Shown in pieces: positions 42,151 to 52,600 of a DNA stretch of 64,000 nucleotides. The position numbers were made by a program, and so were the translations under genes. The notes under the pieces are model-generated. The model did no database searches and was not told where the DNA came from. It saw only the letters and a program-made list of their open reading frames with translations. Position 1 is the stretch's first letter. Each line of letters opens with the position of its first letter. Source of the DNA: Neobacillus drentensis NBRC 102427 (GTDB lineage: Bacteria > Bacillota > Bacilli > Bacillales > Cytobacillaceae); the NCBI RefSeq assembly GCF_001591445.1, contig NZ_BCUX01000013.1, forward strand, positions 82,350 to 146,349, in the 5' to 3' direction.

Positions 42151-44043
42151 ATGCAGCCAACGTCTACATTCTTAAATGGGAAGGGGGTGGAAACTTCTCA
42201 TCAAATTTTGATTCCTAATGGATCAGTTCTAGTTGATGTTCATGCCTTTGGCTCGTTAAGAAAAGATCTTATTAATAATATTGGGCAGGATAGGGCAAAT
42301 GGATTTTTATTTCGCTATGGTTTTGATTTAGGCATGCGAGATGCAAAGGAATGTAAAGAAAATGAGCCCCATCTTACCTTAAATGAATTAATTGAGTATG
42401 GCCCAAATATACACTCCAAGAAAGGATTTGTTTACTCAAGGACGACCAAATTAGTGATAAGAAAAGAAAAGAATACGCTCAATTTTCTTATGGAAAGTAT
42501 ATGGGAGAATTCTTATGAAGCCTCGGAACATTATAAACAAATCGGAAGAAGCACTTCACCAGTGTGTTTTACATTAGCTGGATATGCAAGCGGCTTTGTA
42601 TCTGAAGCTACCGGTGAAAGAGTGATTTTTAAAGAGGTATGCTGCTGTGCAGCCGGAGGAAGTAATTGTCGGGCAATTGGTAAAACTGCGGCACAATGGG
42701 GGAACGAAATAAAGGATGAATCCTATTACTTACAAGCGACACCCATCCTTGAAGAATTAGAAGTTACCTATGAGAAATTGCTACAGGAACGGGATAATCG
42801 AGCAACTGCTAGTGAAATACATAAGAGATTAACAGAGGAGGTAATGAGAGGTAAGGGAATTGACTCAATTATTCAAGAAATATTTAAATTAACGAAAATT
42901 CCAATTGTCATTTTTACTAGTCATGGGCAATTGCTCGCTTATTCAGGTCTATCCTCGCTATCTTTGGATACTTCCACAAATGAATTGAAACATTTTTTTA
43001 AAGAAAAGATTAATTCAAATTCATTTTCTCATCCACATCATCTAGAAATTCATCAATATAAATCCTGTTTATTGCTAACCTCCACGTTCTCCATTCAAGA
43101 AAAACCTGCAGGGGTTTGTGTATTTATTTTTAATAAGCATGAAGATTACCAACCGCATTTTTCTAATATGCTCATCGAAAAAGTTACTTCAGTGATCTCG
43201 CTTTGTTTATTTTTAGAAAAGACTAAAATAGATTCTTTTGAACGGATGAAGGGCTTCTTCTTGGATGGAATCATTGGGGGTCATTTCGCCTCGAATGAAG
43301 AAATCATTGCGAAAGCAAGTTTAATCCAGCTGGATTTAACCATGCCTTATAGGGTAGGGGTTATCGACTTTTCTATCCCACATTCTGACTTTATGAATCT
43401 ATTAGAAATTCATAAAGAAATAATGGACAGCATATCTGATTACTGCACAAAGCAAAAGCGTGATTTTTTAATTAGTCAAAGAGCCAAACAGCTTATCTTA
43501 CTATTAACAGATAAACGGAAAAAGAAAAAAGAAAAAAATCTTTTTTTTGCGGATTTATATCAGTTTCTCCAGACTAAGTATCCAAATGGTGATTTTTATT
43601 TGGGGCTGAGTAAAAGATCAGAATCAATTAAGGAAGCTTCAAATGCCTATCAAGAGGCAATTACAGCAAGCAAAATGGTTTCAAAAAGTAACCCGATCAT
43701 CGGATTTGAAAGCTTAGGGCTTATTGGGATATTAGTAAATGAAAATAATATGGAAGAGGTTAGAAAATGGGCAATAAATATGCTGGGGAATTTAAAAGGA
43801 TCTAATCCCAGAAGTATTGAGTTAATAAAAACACTTTTTGCCTTTCTATTAACTGGTGGGAGTTTAGAAAGAACAGCTAATGATTTATCACTTTCAGTCG
43901 GCGGTTTACGTTATAGAATTTTTAAAATAGAAGAGCTGCTCCAAAAAGACATTCGGGACCCGATCATAAGTAACCAACTTTTATTATCAATCCAGGCACT
44001 AAACATAATTGGGGATTTGGACTTAAAATCGCAAGCTTTGTAA
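42151..44043 (+). CDS. Aromatic sensor-regulator: XylR_N + V4R fused to PucR-type output
   Basis: A 630-residue protein. Residues about 15-75 (NGSVLVDVHAFGSLRKDLIN, FRYGFDLGMRDAKE) match XylR_N, and 120-185 form a V4R domain with CCCAAGGSNC cysteines, together the effector module of DmpR/XylR. Those regulators continue into a sigma-54 AAA+ domain; here a helical linker, a CdaR/GGDEF-like region and a C-terminal PucR helix-turn-helix (LERTANDLSLSVGGLRYRIF) follow instead. It should therefore sense phenols or related aromatics yet act through a sigma-70-type promoter. It ends the catechol cluster. Confidence 0.85.
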   Translation: MQPTSTFLNGKGVETSHQILIPNGSVLVDVHAFGSLRKDLINNIGQDRANGFLFRYGFDLGMRDAKECKENEPHLTLNELIEYGPNIHSKKGFVYSRTTKLVIRKEKNTLNFLMESIWENSYEASEHYKQIGRSTSPVCFTLAGYASGFVSEATGERVIFKEVCCCAAGGSNCRAIGKTAAQWGNEIKDESYYLQATPILEELEVTYEKLLQERDNRATASEIHKRLTEEVMRGKGIDSIIQEIFKLTKIPIVIFTSHGQLLAYSGLSSLSLDTSTNELKHFFKEKINSNSFSHPHHLEIHQYKSCLLLTSTFSIQEKPAGVCVFIFNKHEDYQPHFSNMLIEKVTSVISLCLFLEKTKIDSFERMKGFFLDGIIGGHFASNEEIIAKASLIQLDLTMPYRVGVIDFSIPHSDFMNLLEIHKEIMDSISDYCTKQKRDFLISQRAKQLILLLTDKRKKKKEKNLFFADLYQFLQTKYPNGDFYLGLSKRSESIKEASNAYQEAITASKMVSKSNPIIGFESLGLIGILVNENNMEEVRKWAINMLGNLKGSNPRSIELIKTLFAFLLTGGSLERTANDLSLSVGGLRYRIFKIEELLQKDIRDPIISNQLLLSIQALNIIGDLDLKSQAL

Positions 44044-44064
44044 ATGTTAATTCATATAGATAAG

Positions 44065-44098
44065 GACAGTGAATGTAACGGTATTCACTGTCTTTTTT
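44065..44098 (+). terminator. Terminator of the catechol cluster
   Basis: GACAGTGAAT/ATTCACTGTC perfect 10-bp stem followed by TTTTTT. Confidence 0.92.
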
Positions 44099-44143
44099 AA
44101 TACTTATTTATGCATAAAAATTGTATAATCTTACACTTAATAA

Positions 44144-44157
44144 TGTAAGCGTTTCCA
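44144..44157 (+). promoter_or_regulatory. cre-like site upstream of argC
   Basis: TGTAAGCGTTTCCA fits the cre consensus except for one position (C for W). It lies about 55 bp before the -35 of the arginine promoter. Confidence 0.5.
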
Positions 44158-44206
44158 AAAATACAAGTGATATTTTTTAATAAAAACAGAAAATTAAGCT
44201 ATTTTC

Positions 44207-44250
44207 TAATTGAATAATTATATATAACTGTGTATAATAATTCATTATTA
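44207..44250 (+). promoter_or_regulatory. argC promoter overlapped by ARG-box-like repeats
   Basis: TTGAAT (44210-44215) and a perfect TATAAT (44233-44238) are 17 bp apart. Both are embedded in AT-rich inverted TGAATAATTATA / TATAATAATTCA half-sites resembling ARG boxes bound by the arginine repressor AhrC/ArgR. Confidence 0.65.
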
Positions 44251-44273
44251 AGAGAATTTAGGAGTTGGAGAAA

Positions 44274-45311
44274 TTGAGGGCTGCAATTATCGGTGGAACT
44301 GGTTATGGATCAATTGAGTTAGTTAGGTTAATCAATAAACACCCTTTTTTGGAGATTGGTTCAGTTGTTTCTAACTCACAATCAGGGTCCAGCTTTAGTG
44401 AGATTTATCCACATCTTTCTGAAATTATTGATCAACCACTTGAAAAATTTGACGCAGATACATTAAGTGAAAATAACGATATCGTATTTTTGGCAACCCC
44501 GTCCGGTGTTAGCAGTAAGCTAGTTCCACAACTTTTAAAGAGCGGGATTAAATGTATAGATTTATCAGGGGACTTCCGGCTAAGGTCTATGGAAGAATAC
44601 GAATCTTGGTATAAACATAAACCAGCTGATGAGGAATATTTAAAACAAGCAACCTACGGATTAAGTGAAATATATCCCGACCAAATAAAGTCGTCCAATT
44701 TAATAGCCAATCCAGGCTGTTATCCGACTGCGACCACAATCGGTCTTATTCCGATATTAAAAACAAATTTAGCTGATGAAAAGTCGATTATCATTGATGC
44801 AAAATCAGGTGTCTCCGGCGCTGGAAGAGGACTTTCCTTAACAGCACATTACTCGGAAATCAATGAAAACTTAAAAGCCTATAAACTGGGAGCACATCAA
44901 CATATTCCGGAAATTGAGCAGGTACTTTCTGACGAGAGCGGAAATCCAATAACGATTACATTTACAACCCATCTTGTTCCAATGACAAGGGGAATTATGT
45001 GCACAATCTATGTGAACCTTAAAGAAGAAATTTCTACAAAAAAAGTTATAGATTTATATAAACAATTTTATCAAGAATCTCATTTTATTAGGGTACGGCC
45101 TGAGGGGAATATACCTTCAACAAAAGAGGTTCTAGGTTCAAATTATTGTGATCTCGGGCTACATGTTGACGAGCGAACCAATCGGCTGACAATCGTTTCA
45201 GTGATAGATAATTTAGTTAAAGGTGCTGCAGGGCAGGCTATCCAAAATGTGAATTTGATAAATGGCTGGAATGAGCGAACAGGGCTTACAGACATTCCAC
45301 TGTATCCATGA
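44274..45311 (+). CDS. argC: N-acetyl-gamma-glutamyl-phosphate reductase
   Basis: A 345-residue NADPH-dependent reductase, the third step of ornithine synthesis. The Rossmann start RAAIIGGTGYGSIELVRLI and the catalytic cysteine in ANPGCYPTATTIGLIPIL are clear. TTG 44274 is preferred: AGGAG lies 9 bases upstream and the family begins right at the beta strand; TTG 44265 abuts that site. First gene of the arginine operon, under the ARG-box-overlapped promoter. Confidence 0.95.
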   Translation: MRAAIIGGTGYGSIELVRLINKHPFLEIGSVVSNSQSGSSFSEIYPHLSEIIDQPLEKFDADTLSENNDIVFLATPSGVSSKLVPQLLKSGIKCIDLSGDFRLRSMEEYESWYKHKPADEEYLKQATYGLSEIYPDQIKSSNLIANPGCYPTATTIGLIPILKTNLADEKSIIIDAKSGVSGAGRGLSLTAHYSEINENLKAYKLGAHQHIPEIEQVLSDESGNPITITFTTHLVPMTRGIMCTIYVNLKEEISTKKVIDLYKQFYQESHFIRVRPEGNIPSTKEVLGSNYCDLGLHVDERTNRLTIVSVIDNLVKGAAGQAIQNVNLINGWNERTGLTDIPLYP

Positions 45312-45367
45312 GCATAACTACCTTTTAGGTGTAGAACAAAAGGGATTTGAAGGGGGAAATTAAATTG

Positions 45368-46594
45368 ATGCAGGCTATATCATCTAATGAAATCATTATA
45401 ATAGAAGAAGGTAGTGTAACTTTGCCGAAGGGGTACAAAGCAGGCGGTATGCACTGTGGACTAAAAAGAAAACGACTTGACCTCGGATACGTCGTTTCAG
45501 AGGTTCCGGCAACTGCTGCAGGAGTGTATACTACCAACCTCTTTCAAGCAGCTCCATTGATAGTTACCCAAGAAAGTATCGCAAAGGAAAAAAAGATTCA
45601 AGCTATTATCGTGAATTCAGGCAATGCTAATGCTTGTACTGGGGAGCAAGGGTTACAGGATGCATTCGCTATGCAACAGGGCTTTGCGAACGAATTAGGA
45701 ATACAAGAACATCTTGTTGCGGTTACTTCAACAGGAGTTATTGGGGAATTACTTCAGATGGATAAAGTGATAAATGGGATTAAACAAATACTAAATAAAG
45801 AGCATGAAAATGAGAATAACTTTTTGGATGCTATCCTAACAACTGACACCTGTGTCAAACATACGGCAGTGCAAATGAAAATCGATGGAAAAACAGTTTC
45901 CATTGGCGGTGCATCAAAAGGGTCAGGAATGATCCATCCAAATATGGCAACAATGCTAGGATTTGTAACAACAGATGCAAACATTGAACAAGAAGACCTC
46001 CTTGAAGCACTTCGAGAGGTAACGAATCAAACTTTTAACATGATAACAGTGGATGGGGATACAAGTACGAACGACATGGTGTTAGTCATGGCAAATGGAT
46101 TAGCGGAGAATAATCCACTTACAAAAGAACACCCTGAATGGAATACTTTTAAACAGGGGTTGAGTATCGTTTGCGAATCCCTAGCTAAAAAAATCGCAAG
46201 AGACGGAGAGGGCGCTACAAAACTAGTAGAGGTTCAAGTAAATGGCGGCTACAGTCAAAGCGCGGCAAGTGCAGTCGGCAAAGCGATTATTTCTTCTAAT
46301 CTTGTAAAAACAGCAATTTATGGAACAGACCCTAACTGGGGAAGAATCGTTACTGCGATCGGCTACAGTGGTGTTCCAGTTGAAACAAACGCAATTAAGG
46401 TAGCAATTGGACCATTTACGGTATTCGAAAATGGTCTTCCAAGTAACTTTGTTGAGGAAGAAGTAAAGGAATACTTAGAATCAGAAAATGTAAAATTAAG
46501 TGTTGAATTAAACCAAGGTGAATATAGCGCAACTGCCTGGGGATGCGACTTAACTTATGATTATGTGAAAATAAACGCATCCTACCGCACGTAA
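45368..46594 (+). CDS. argJ: Ornithine/glutamate N-acetyltransferase
   Basis: A 408-residue ArgJ, which moves acetyl from N-acetylornithine to glutamate and so runs the cyclic pathway. It self-cleaves before the nucleophilic threonine in HPNMATMLGF; the N-terminal half has IIVNSGNANACTG. AAGGGGG lies upstream; ATG 45368 is used, with TTG 45365 equally possible. If bifunctional it also supplies N-acetylglutamate; no separate argA is seen. Confidence 0.95.
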   Translation: MQAISSNEIIIIEEGSVTLPKGYKAGGMHCGLKRKRLDLGYVVSEVPATAAGVYTTNLFQAAPLIVTQESIAKEKKIQAIIVNSGNANACTGEQGLQDAFAMQQGFANELGIQEHLVAVTSTGVIGELLQMDKVINGIKQILNKEHENENNFLDAILTTDTCVKHTAVQMKIDGKTVSIGGASKGSGMIHPNMATMLGFVTTDANIEQEDLLEALREVTNQTFNMITVDGDTSTNDMVLVMANGLAENNPLTKEHPEWNTFKQGLSIVCESLAKKIARDGEGATKLVEVQVNGGYSQSAASAVGKAIISSNLVKTAIYGTDPNWGRIVTAIGYSGVPVETNAIKVAIGPFTVFENGLPSNFVEEEVKEYLESENVKLSVELNQGEYSATAWGCDLTYDYVKINASYRT

Positions 46595-46608
46595 GGGAGG
46601 ACCTAAAA

Positions 46609-47406
46609 ATGAAATATATAGTCATTAAGTGCGGCGGAAGTGTGTTAGATAATCTTCCAAGATCCTTCTATGAAGATGTCGTAAAGATGCATCAAGAGGG
46701 CGAGTTTATACCCATCATCGTTCATGGAGGCGGTCCACTAATCACCTCGTTATTAAAAAATCTAAACGTCGAAACCACCTTTGTGAATGGTCTTAGAGTA
46801 ACCAATCACGAAGTATTAGATATAGTGGAAATGGTATTAAGCGGTTCAGTTAACAAACAAGTTGTTAGAAACATTGTAGAAGTTGGCGGAGAAGCCATAG
46901 GTATAAGCGGTGTTGATGGAAGTTTGTTAAAAGCGGAGCCAACTTCTGATTCAAAGAATTTAGGTTTTGTAGGAAACGTTATTGAAGTAAATCACAATGT
47001 AATAAATACAATCATTGAACAAGGATACATTCCAGTCATATCCCCCATCGGAATAGATGATAGCGGGCAGAGATACAACATTAATGGAGATATAGCAGCA
47101 AGTGCGATTGCCAAATCTTTGAAAGCAAACCTTTGTTTTATCAGTGATATTCCAGGAATTTTAATCGAAAGAAACGGAATAAAGACAAAGCTTGATAAAG
47201 CTTCCAAGTCGATAATTGAAATGTTAATCGAAAATAAAACAATATATGGTGGTATGCTTCCGAAGGTAAAAGCCGCGATAGACGGACTTGTTCATAACAT
47301 ACCAGAGGTTGGTATTATCAATGGATTTGAGAAAAATAGCTTGATAGATTATATGGATGGCAAAAAAGTCGGCACTAAAATTGTCCTAGAAGAGGGGATC
47401 GCGTAA
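46609..47406 (+). CDS. argB: Acetylglutamate kinase
   Basis: A 265-residue amino-acid kinase that phosphorylates N-acetylglutamate. IVIKCGGSVLD at the start, HGGGPLI and the NGDIAASAIAKSL nucleotide-binding segment define the family. The N-terminal helix used for arginine feedback in hexameric enzymes is absent, so inhibition may be weak. GGGAGG precedes the ATG. argD begins at the base after its stop codon. Confidence 0.95.
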   Translation: MKYIVIKCGGSVLDNLPRSFYEDVVKMHQEGEFIPIIVHGGGPLITSLLKNLNVETTFVNGLRVTNHEVLDIVEMVLSGSVNKQVVRNIVEVGGEAIGISGVDGSLLKAEPTSDSKNLGFVGNVIEVNHNVINTIIEQGYIPVISPIGIDDSGQRYNINGDIAASAIAKSLKANLCFISDIPGILIERNGIKTKLDKASKSIIEMLIENKTIYGGMLPKVKAAIDGLVHNIPEVGIINGFEKNSLIDYMDGKKVGTKIVLEEGIA

Positions 47407-48606
47407 ATGGCAATCAATAATTCCATCTCACTAACATCACCAGTCATGGCAACATATACTCGCTTCCCTGTCACAGTTATTAAAGGGAAAGGCAGCTATG
47501 TTTGGGATGAGCTGGGAACACAATATCTTGATTTCACTTCCGGAATAGCGACCTGTAACCTAGGGCATGTTCCGGACGTCGTAAAGGAAGCACTTGAGGG
47601 GCAATTACAGAATCTTTGGCACTGTTCAAACCTTTACAACATTCCGAATCAGCAGCAACTGGCAGCCCTTCTTACAGCCAATAGTTGTGGAGACCAAGTT
47701 TTCTTTTGTAACAGCGGTGCGGAGGCTAATGAGGCAGCGATTAAGTTAGCACGTAGATATGCTAACAAAGTGAAGGGGAATGAAGTACCTGAAATTGTCA
47801 CCTTTCAGCAATCGTTTCATGGGAGAACCCTAGCCACTTTATCGGCAACAGGCCAAGAAAAAATTCAGCAAGGATTTGCTCCGTTAGTATCCGGGTTTAG
47901 TTATCTTCCTTTTAATGATGAAGAGGCACTTGAATTGCTATATACAATCGAGCCTGTTGCCGTTCTCCTTGAACTCGTTCAGGGCGAAGGCGGAGTCATC
48001 CCAGCGAATCAAGAATGGATTAGTAAACTCGCAGAAATTTGTAAAGAACGAGAGATCCTCCTCATGGTTGACGAAATTCAAACAGGGATTGGCAGAACAG
48101 GTACACTGTTTGCCTATGAACAATATGGTATAGAGCCTGATGTCATTAGCATTGCAAAGGGCCTTGGCTCGGGATTCCCGATTGGGGCAATTATTGCTAA
48201 GGAAGAGGCAGCAAAAGGTTTTGACCCAGGAAGCCACGGCAGTACCTTTGGCGGAAATCCATTAGCAACAGCTGCCGGACTCGCAACGATTAAACATTTT
48301 GTTAACACTAACATATTAAATCAATCTAACGAAATTTCATCGTACTTAGAAAAAAAATTGCTATGCCTAAAGGAAAAGTACTCTTTTATCGAAGAAATCC
48401 GCGGGCTCGGCCTCCTCAAGGGAATAGTAGTTGAAACGAATGCCTTAGAAATTGTTCAAAAAGCCATCGCAAACCAGCTTCTTATTTTAACAGCCGGCCC
48501 GAATGTAGTAAGAATTTTACCTCCGTTAACTGTATCGAAAGAGGAAATTAATGAATTTATTAAAGCATTGGAAAAAACTTTCCAAAGTATAGAGAAAGGC
48601 GAGTGA
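47407..48606 (+). CDS. argD: Acetylornithine aminotransferase
   Basis: A 399-residue class III PLP aminotransferase producing N-acetylornithine. FCNSGAEANEAAIKLARRYA binds the cofactor phosphate, MVDEIQTGIGRTG carries the PLP aspartate, and the Schiff-base lysine is in SIAKGLGSGFPIGA. The ATG immediately follows the argB stop, and the TGA overlaps the carA start (GTGA), so the operon is tightly coupled. Confidence 0.95.
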   Translation: MAINNSISLTSPVMATYTRFPVTVIKGKGSYVWDELGTQYLDFTSGIATCNLGHVPDVVKEALEGQLQNLWHCSNLYNIPNQQQLAALLTANSCGDQVFFCNSGAEANEAAIKLARRYANKVKGNEVPEIVTFQQSFHGRTLATLSATGQEKIQQGFAPLVSGFSYLPFNDEEALELLYTIEPVAVLLELVQGEGGVIPANQEWISKLAEICKEREILLMVDEIQTGIGRTGTLFAYEQYGIEPDVISIAKGLGSGFPIGAIIAKEEAAKGFDPGSHGSTFGGNPLATAAGLATIKHFVNTNILNQSNEISSYLEKKLLCLKEKYSFIEEIRGLGLLKGIVVETNALEIVQKAIANQLLILTAGPNVVRILPPLTVSKEEINEFIKALEKTFQSIEKGE

Positions 48607-49688
48607 ATATTTTGCAGAATGGATACCTTACTTTGGAAACGGGAGAAGTCTTTGAAGGAGTACTAATTGGTGCCGATAAAGATTCTCTCGGGGAAGTAGT
48701 TTTTAATACTAGCATGACTGGGTATCAAGAGATCATTACCGATCCATCTTACGCTGGACAAATCATTACCTTTTGTTACCCGATAATCGGAAGTTATGGA
48801 ATTAATGCAATCGATAATGAAAGTATCACACCTGCATTAGCGGGAGTCGTGATCGGGGATTTATGTGAAACACCGAGCCATTATCAATCTGTTAATAAAT
48901 TCTCTGAAAAACTAAAGCAAGCAGGAGTACCAGGGATTGCTGGAATTGATACGCGTCTCTTAGTAAAAACCATCCGTAGTCGTGGGACGGTAAAAGGCTA
49001 TTTAAGCAAAACAAAGAATAACGATAATTTAGGACCAGATAATCAATCATTTTGGGTGGATAAAGTATCAACAAAAAAGATCCAGTATTTCAAAAACAAT
49101 GGACCGCATGTGGTACTTATGGATTATGGATTTAAAAAGTCAATTCTAAACGCTCTACTAGATGAAAATTGTGCGGTTACGATTGTTCCATACCATACAC
49201 CTTATGAAAAAATTAAAGCATTGAATCCAGATGGAGTTCTGTTCAGTAACGGCCCTGGGGACCCAATGGAATTAAAAAAATGGTTTCCGGAAATAAAAAA
49301 AATTACCCAAAACTATCCTACACTGGGAATATGTCTGGGCCATCAGCTAATTGCCCTTGCATACGGTGCTAAAACGGAAAAACTAGCCTATGGGCATCGC
49401 GGCGGCAATCATCCAGTTAAGGAATTAATGACAGGAAAAGTGAAAATCACGGCTCAAAACCATGGCTATGTTGTTGTTGACGAGAGTATTGACAACAAAT
49501 TATTTGATATTAGCTATCGAAACGTAAATGATCGTTCGATTGAAGGTTTAAAGCATAAGAATTACCCTATTCAAACGGTGCAATTTCATCCGGAGGCCCA
49601 TCCAGGACCAAGCGATACCGAATATATCTTAAAAGATTTTATAACTCAGATAGCTTCTATGGGAGAGACTGTTTATGCCATTAAATAA
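48603..49688 (+). CDS. carA: Carbamoyl-phosphate synthase small subunit (arginine operon)
   Basis: A 361-residue glutamine amidotransferase subunit. The nucleophilic Cys is in LGICLGHQLIALAYG, with the His/Glu in VQFHPEAHPGP. It supplies ammonia to the large subunit encoded next. Start GTG 48603 overlaps the argD stop codon; TTG 48612 is an alternative. Placement between argD and argF marks it as the arginine-specific isozyme, distinct from a pyrimidine-operon copy. Confidence 0.95.
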   Translation: MNILQNGYLTLETGEVFEGVLIGADKDSLGEVVFNTSMTGYQEIITDPSYAGQIITFCYPIIGSYGINAIDNESITPALAGVVIGDLCETPSHYQSVNKFSEKLKQAGVPGIAGIDTRLLVKTIRSRGTVKGYLSKTKNNDNLGPDNQSFWVDKVSTKKIQYFKNNGPHVVLMDYGFKKSILNALLDENCAVTIVPYHTPYEKIKALNPDGVLFSNGPGDPMELKKWFPEIKKITQNYPTLGICLGHQLIALAYGAKTEKLAYGHRGGNHPVKELMTGKVKITAQNHGYVVVDESIDNKLFDISYRNVNDRSIEGLKHKNYPIQTVQFHPEAHPGPSDTEYILKDFITQIASMGETVYAIK

Positions 49689-52600
49689 AAGCTTAAAAAA
49701 AGTACTAGTAATTGGATCAGGCCCAATTGTTATTGGGCAGGCGGCAGAATTTGATTATGCGGGCACGCAGGCGTGTATAGCCTTGAAAGAAGAAGGTATT
49801 GAAGTTGTTTTGATTAATAATAACCCAGCGACCATCATGACAGATGAAGAGGTAGCCGATAAGGTCTATATAGAACCGCTTAACGTTGAATCCATTGAAA
49901 AAATTATCAAGAAAGAAAAACCTGATGGAATTATTGGTACACTAGGCGGTCAAACTGGTTTAAATTTAACCGTACAACTTTACGAACAAAATATTTTAGA
50001 AAAATACAATGTTGAATTATTAGGAACTTCTGTTGAGTCTATCCAAAATGGGGAGGACAGAGAAAAGTTCCGTAATTTGATGCTTCAAATTGGCGAACCA
50101 ATTCCTGAATCAGCAATCATTCACAGCTTTGAGGAGGGCATAGCCTTCGTAAAAGAAATTGGATTCCCAGTTATTATTCGCCCTGCGTATACACTTGGAG
50201 GGGATGGGGGAGGCTTTGCTTATAATGATGAAGAACTAGAAACGGTTCTTAAGAAAGGTTTAGCAGCAAGTCCCATTCAGCAGGTATTAGTCGAAAGAAG
50301 TATCAAAGGCTGGAAAGAAATTGAGTATGAAGTCATGAGAGACGCAAATGATACATGCATCATTGTTTGCAATATGGAAAATATGGACCCGGTGGGTGTT
50401 CATACGGGAGATTCGATTGTCGTAGCTCCATCGCAAACATTAACAGATGTTCAATATCAAATGCTTCGTGATTCTTCTATTAAAGTAATTAAAGAACTAA
50501 AGATTATCGGTGGTTGTAACATCCAGTTTGCTCTACATCCAGAGTCAAATCAGTATTATATTATCGAAGTAAATCCACGGGTGAGTCGTTCATCGGCGCT
50601 TGCGTCGAAAGCAACTGGTTATCCAATCGCCCGGATGGCAGCGAAGTGTGCGATTGGGTATCATTTGGATGAGATTGTGAATCCGATAACAGGGAATACC
50701 TTTGCATCCTTTGAGCCAGCGATTGATTATATTGTGGTAAAACTACCTCGCTTCCCTTTTGATAAATTCCCTGAGGCGGACCGGACCTTAGGAACGCAAA
50801 TGAAGGCAACCGGGGAAGTTATGGCGATTGATCGGACCTTTGAAGGTGCCTTAAATAAAGCCATTCGCTCAATGGAAATGAATGTTTATGGACTTTGCCT
50901 TGAGAAAAATAAATTTATTGCTGAACTGAACTTGAATGAACTACTTAAACAGGCAAATGACCAGCGTTTATTCATCATTGCTGAATCGTTTAGAAGAGGT
51001 ATCACACTTGAAAAAGTACAACAATTGACCGAGATTGATCCATGGTTTTTGCACAAAATTAGTTCAATCGTAACGTTAGAAACGGAATTAGCTTCCTTTA
51101 ATTGGAGCAAGGTTCCAGTTTCCTTGCTTAAAGTGGCAAAACGAAATAATGTTGCCGACAAGCTATTATCGCAAATATATGGAATTCCAGAAAAACAAGT
51201 AAGAGACAAGTGGAAGGAACTCGGCTGGAAACCAGGCTATAAAATGGTTGATACTTGTTCAGCTGAATTTGATGCTGTTACACCTTACTATTATTCAACC
51301 TGGCACGGGTTTGACGAGGTTGAGGTTACAGGTAAGAAAAAGATTCTTGTCATTGGCTCAGGCCCGATCCGAATTGGGCAAGGGATTGAATTTGATTACT
51401 GTTCGGTACATGCGGCAAAAGCAATCAAGAAAAAGGGCTACGAGGCAGTGGTTATTAATAATAACCCTGAGACAGTTAGTACCGATTATTCTGTTGCGGA
51501 CCGTCTATATTTTGAGCCCCTAGCAGCTGAAGATGTACTTCATGTCATTGAAAAAGAACAGGTTGAAGGTGTGTTGATTCAGTTTGGCGGGCAAACGGCC
51601 ATTAATTTAGCACATGATTTAGAAGAAGAAGGAATCAAAATATTAGGGACCACTGTAAAAAATGTTGATCGCTTAGAAGATCGAAAAGAATTTTACCAGT
51701 TGCTTGAAGACCTTGACATACCGCATATAGAGGGTCAAACTGTTTCTCATCCAGATGAACTCATAGAAGCAGCTACTAAACTGGGTTATCCAGTCCTTGT
51801 GCGTCCATCCTATGTCATTGGCGGACAATCAATGTTTACTCTTTTTTCAGAAACGGAATTGAGCCATTATATATTACAACTAGAAAAAAATTCACAAGCA
51901 ACGATGTGGCCATTATTAGTAGATAAATATTTACCTGGACTAGAGTGCGAAATTGATGTCATTTGTGATGGGAAAGATATCGTCGTTCCGGGAATCTTTG
52001 AACATATAGAAAAAGCCGGAGTCCACTCTGGAGACAGTATCTCAGTGTTCCCGCCAGTATCAATGTCCGAAAAAATGAAAGAAACATTAATTGACTACGC
52101 CTGGAAAATCGCTAACTCTGCACCGGTGATTGGAATCATGAACATTCAATTTGTTATCTATGACGATCTGGTGAATGTACTTGAAGTTAATCCTCGATCA
52201 TCCAGAACGGTACCAATCATGAGTAAGGTTACAGGAATCCCGATGATTGAATGGGCGACGCGAGTTCAATTAGGAGAAACACTCTCCGTTCTATGTTCAA
52301 CAAAAGGACTATTGGATGAACCTGCTTATTATTCAGTGAAAACACCGGTATTTTCATCAAGTAAGCTTAAAGGTGTCGACCATGTGCTCGGACCTGAAAT
52401 GAAGTCAACAGGTGAAGCGCTGGGCATGGGGGTAACCTATCAAGAGGCACTTGAAAAGTCCATTCCATCACTTGGCGGGCAAACCGAGGGAAATTATCTT
52501 TTCTGTTCCATCTCTGATCGAGATAAGCAAGCATCTCTACCAATTATGCAGGATCTTGTAAAAAAACAATACAAGATTGCGGCCACAGCAGGGACTGCTG

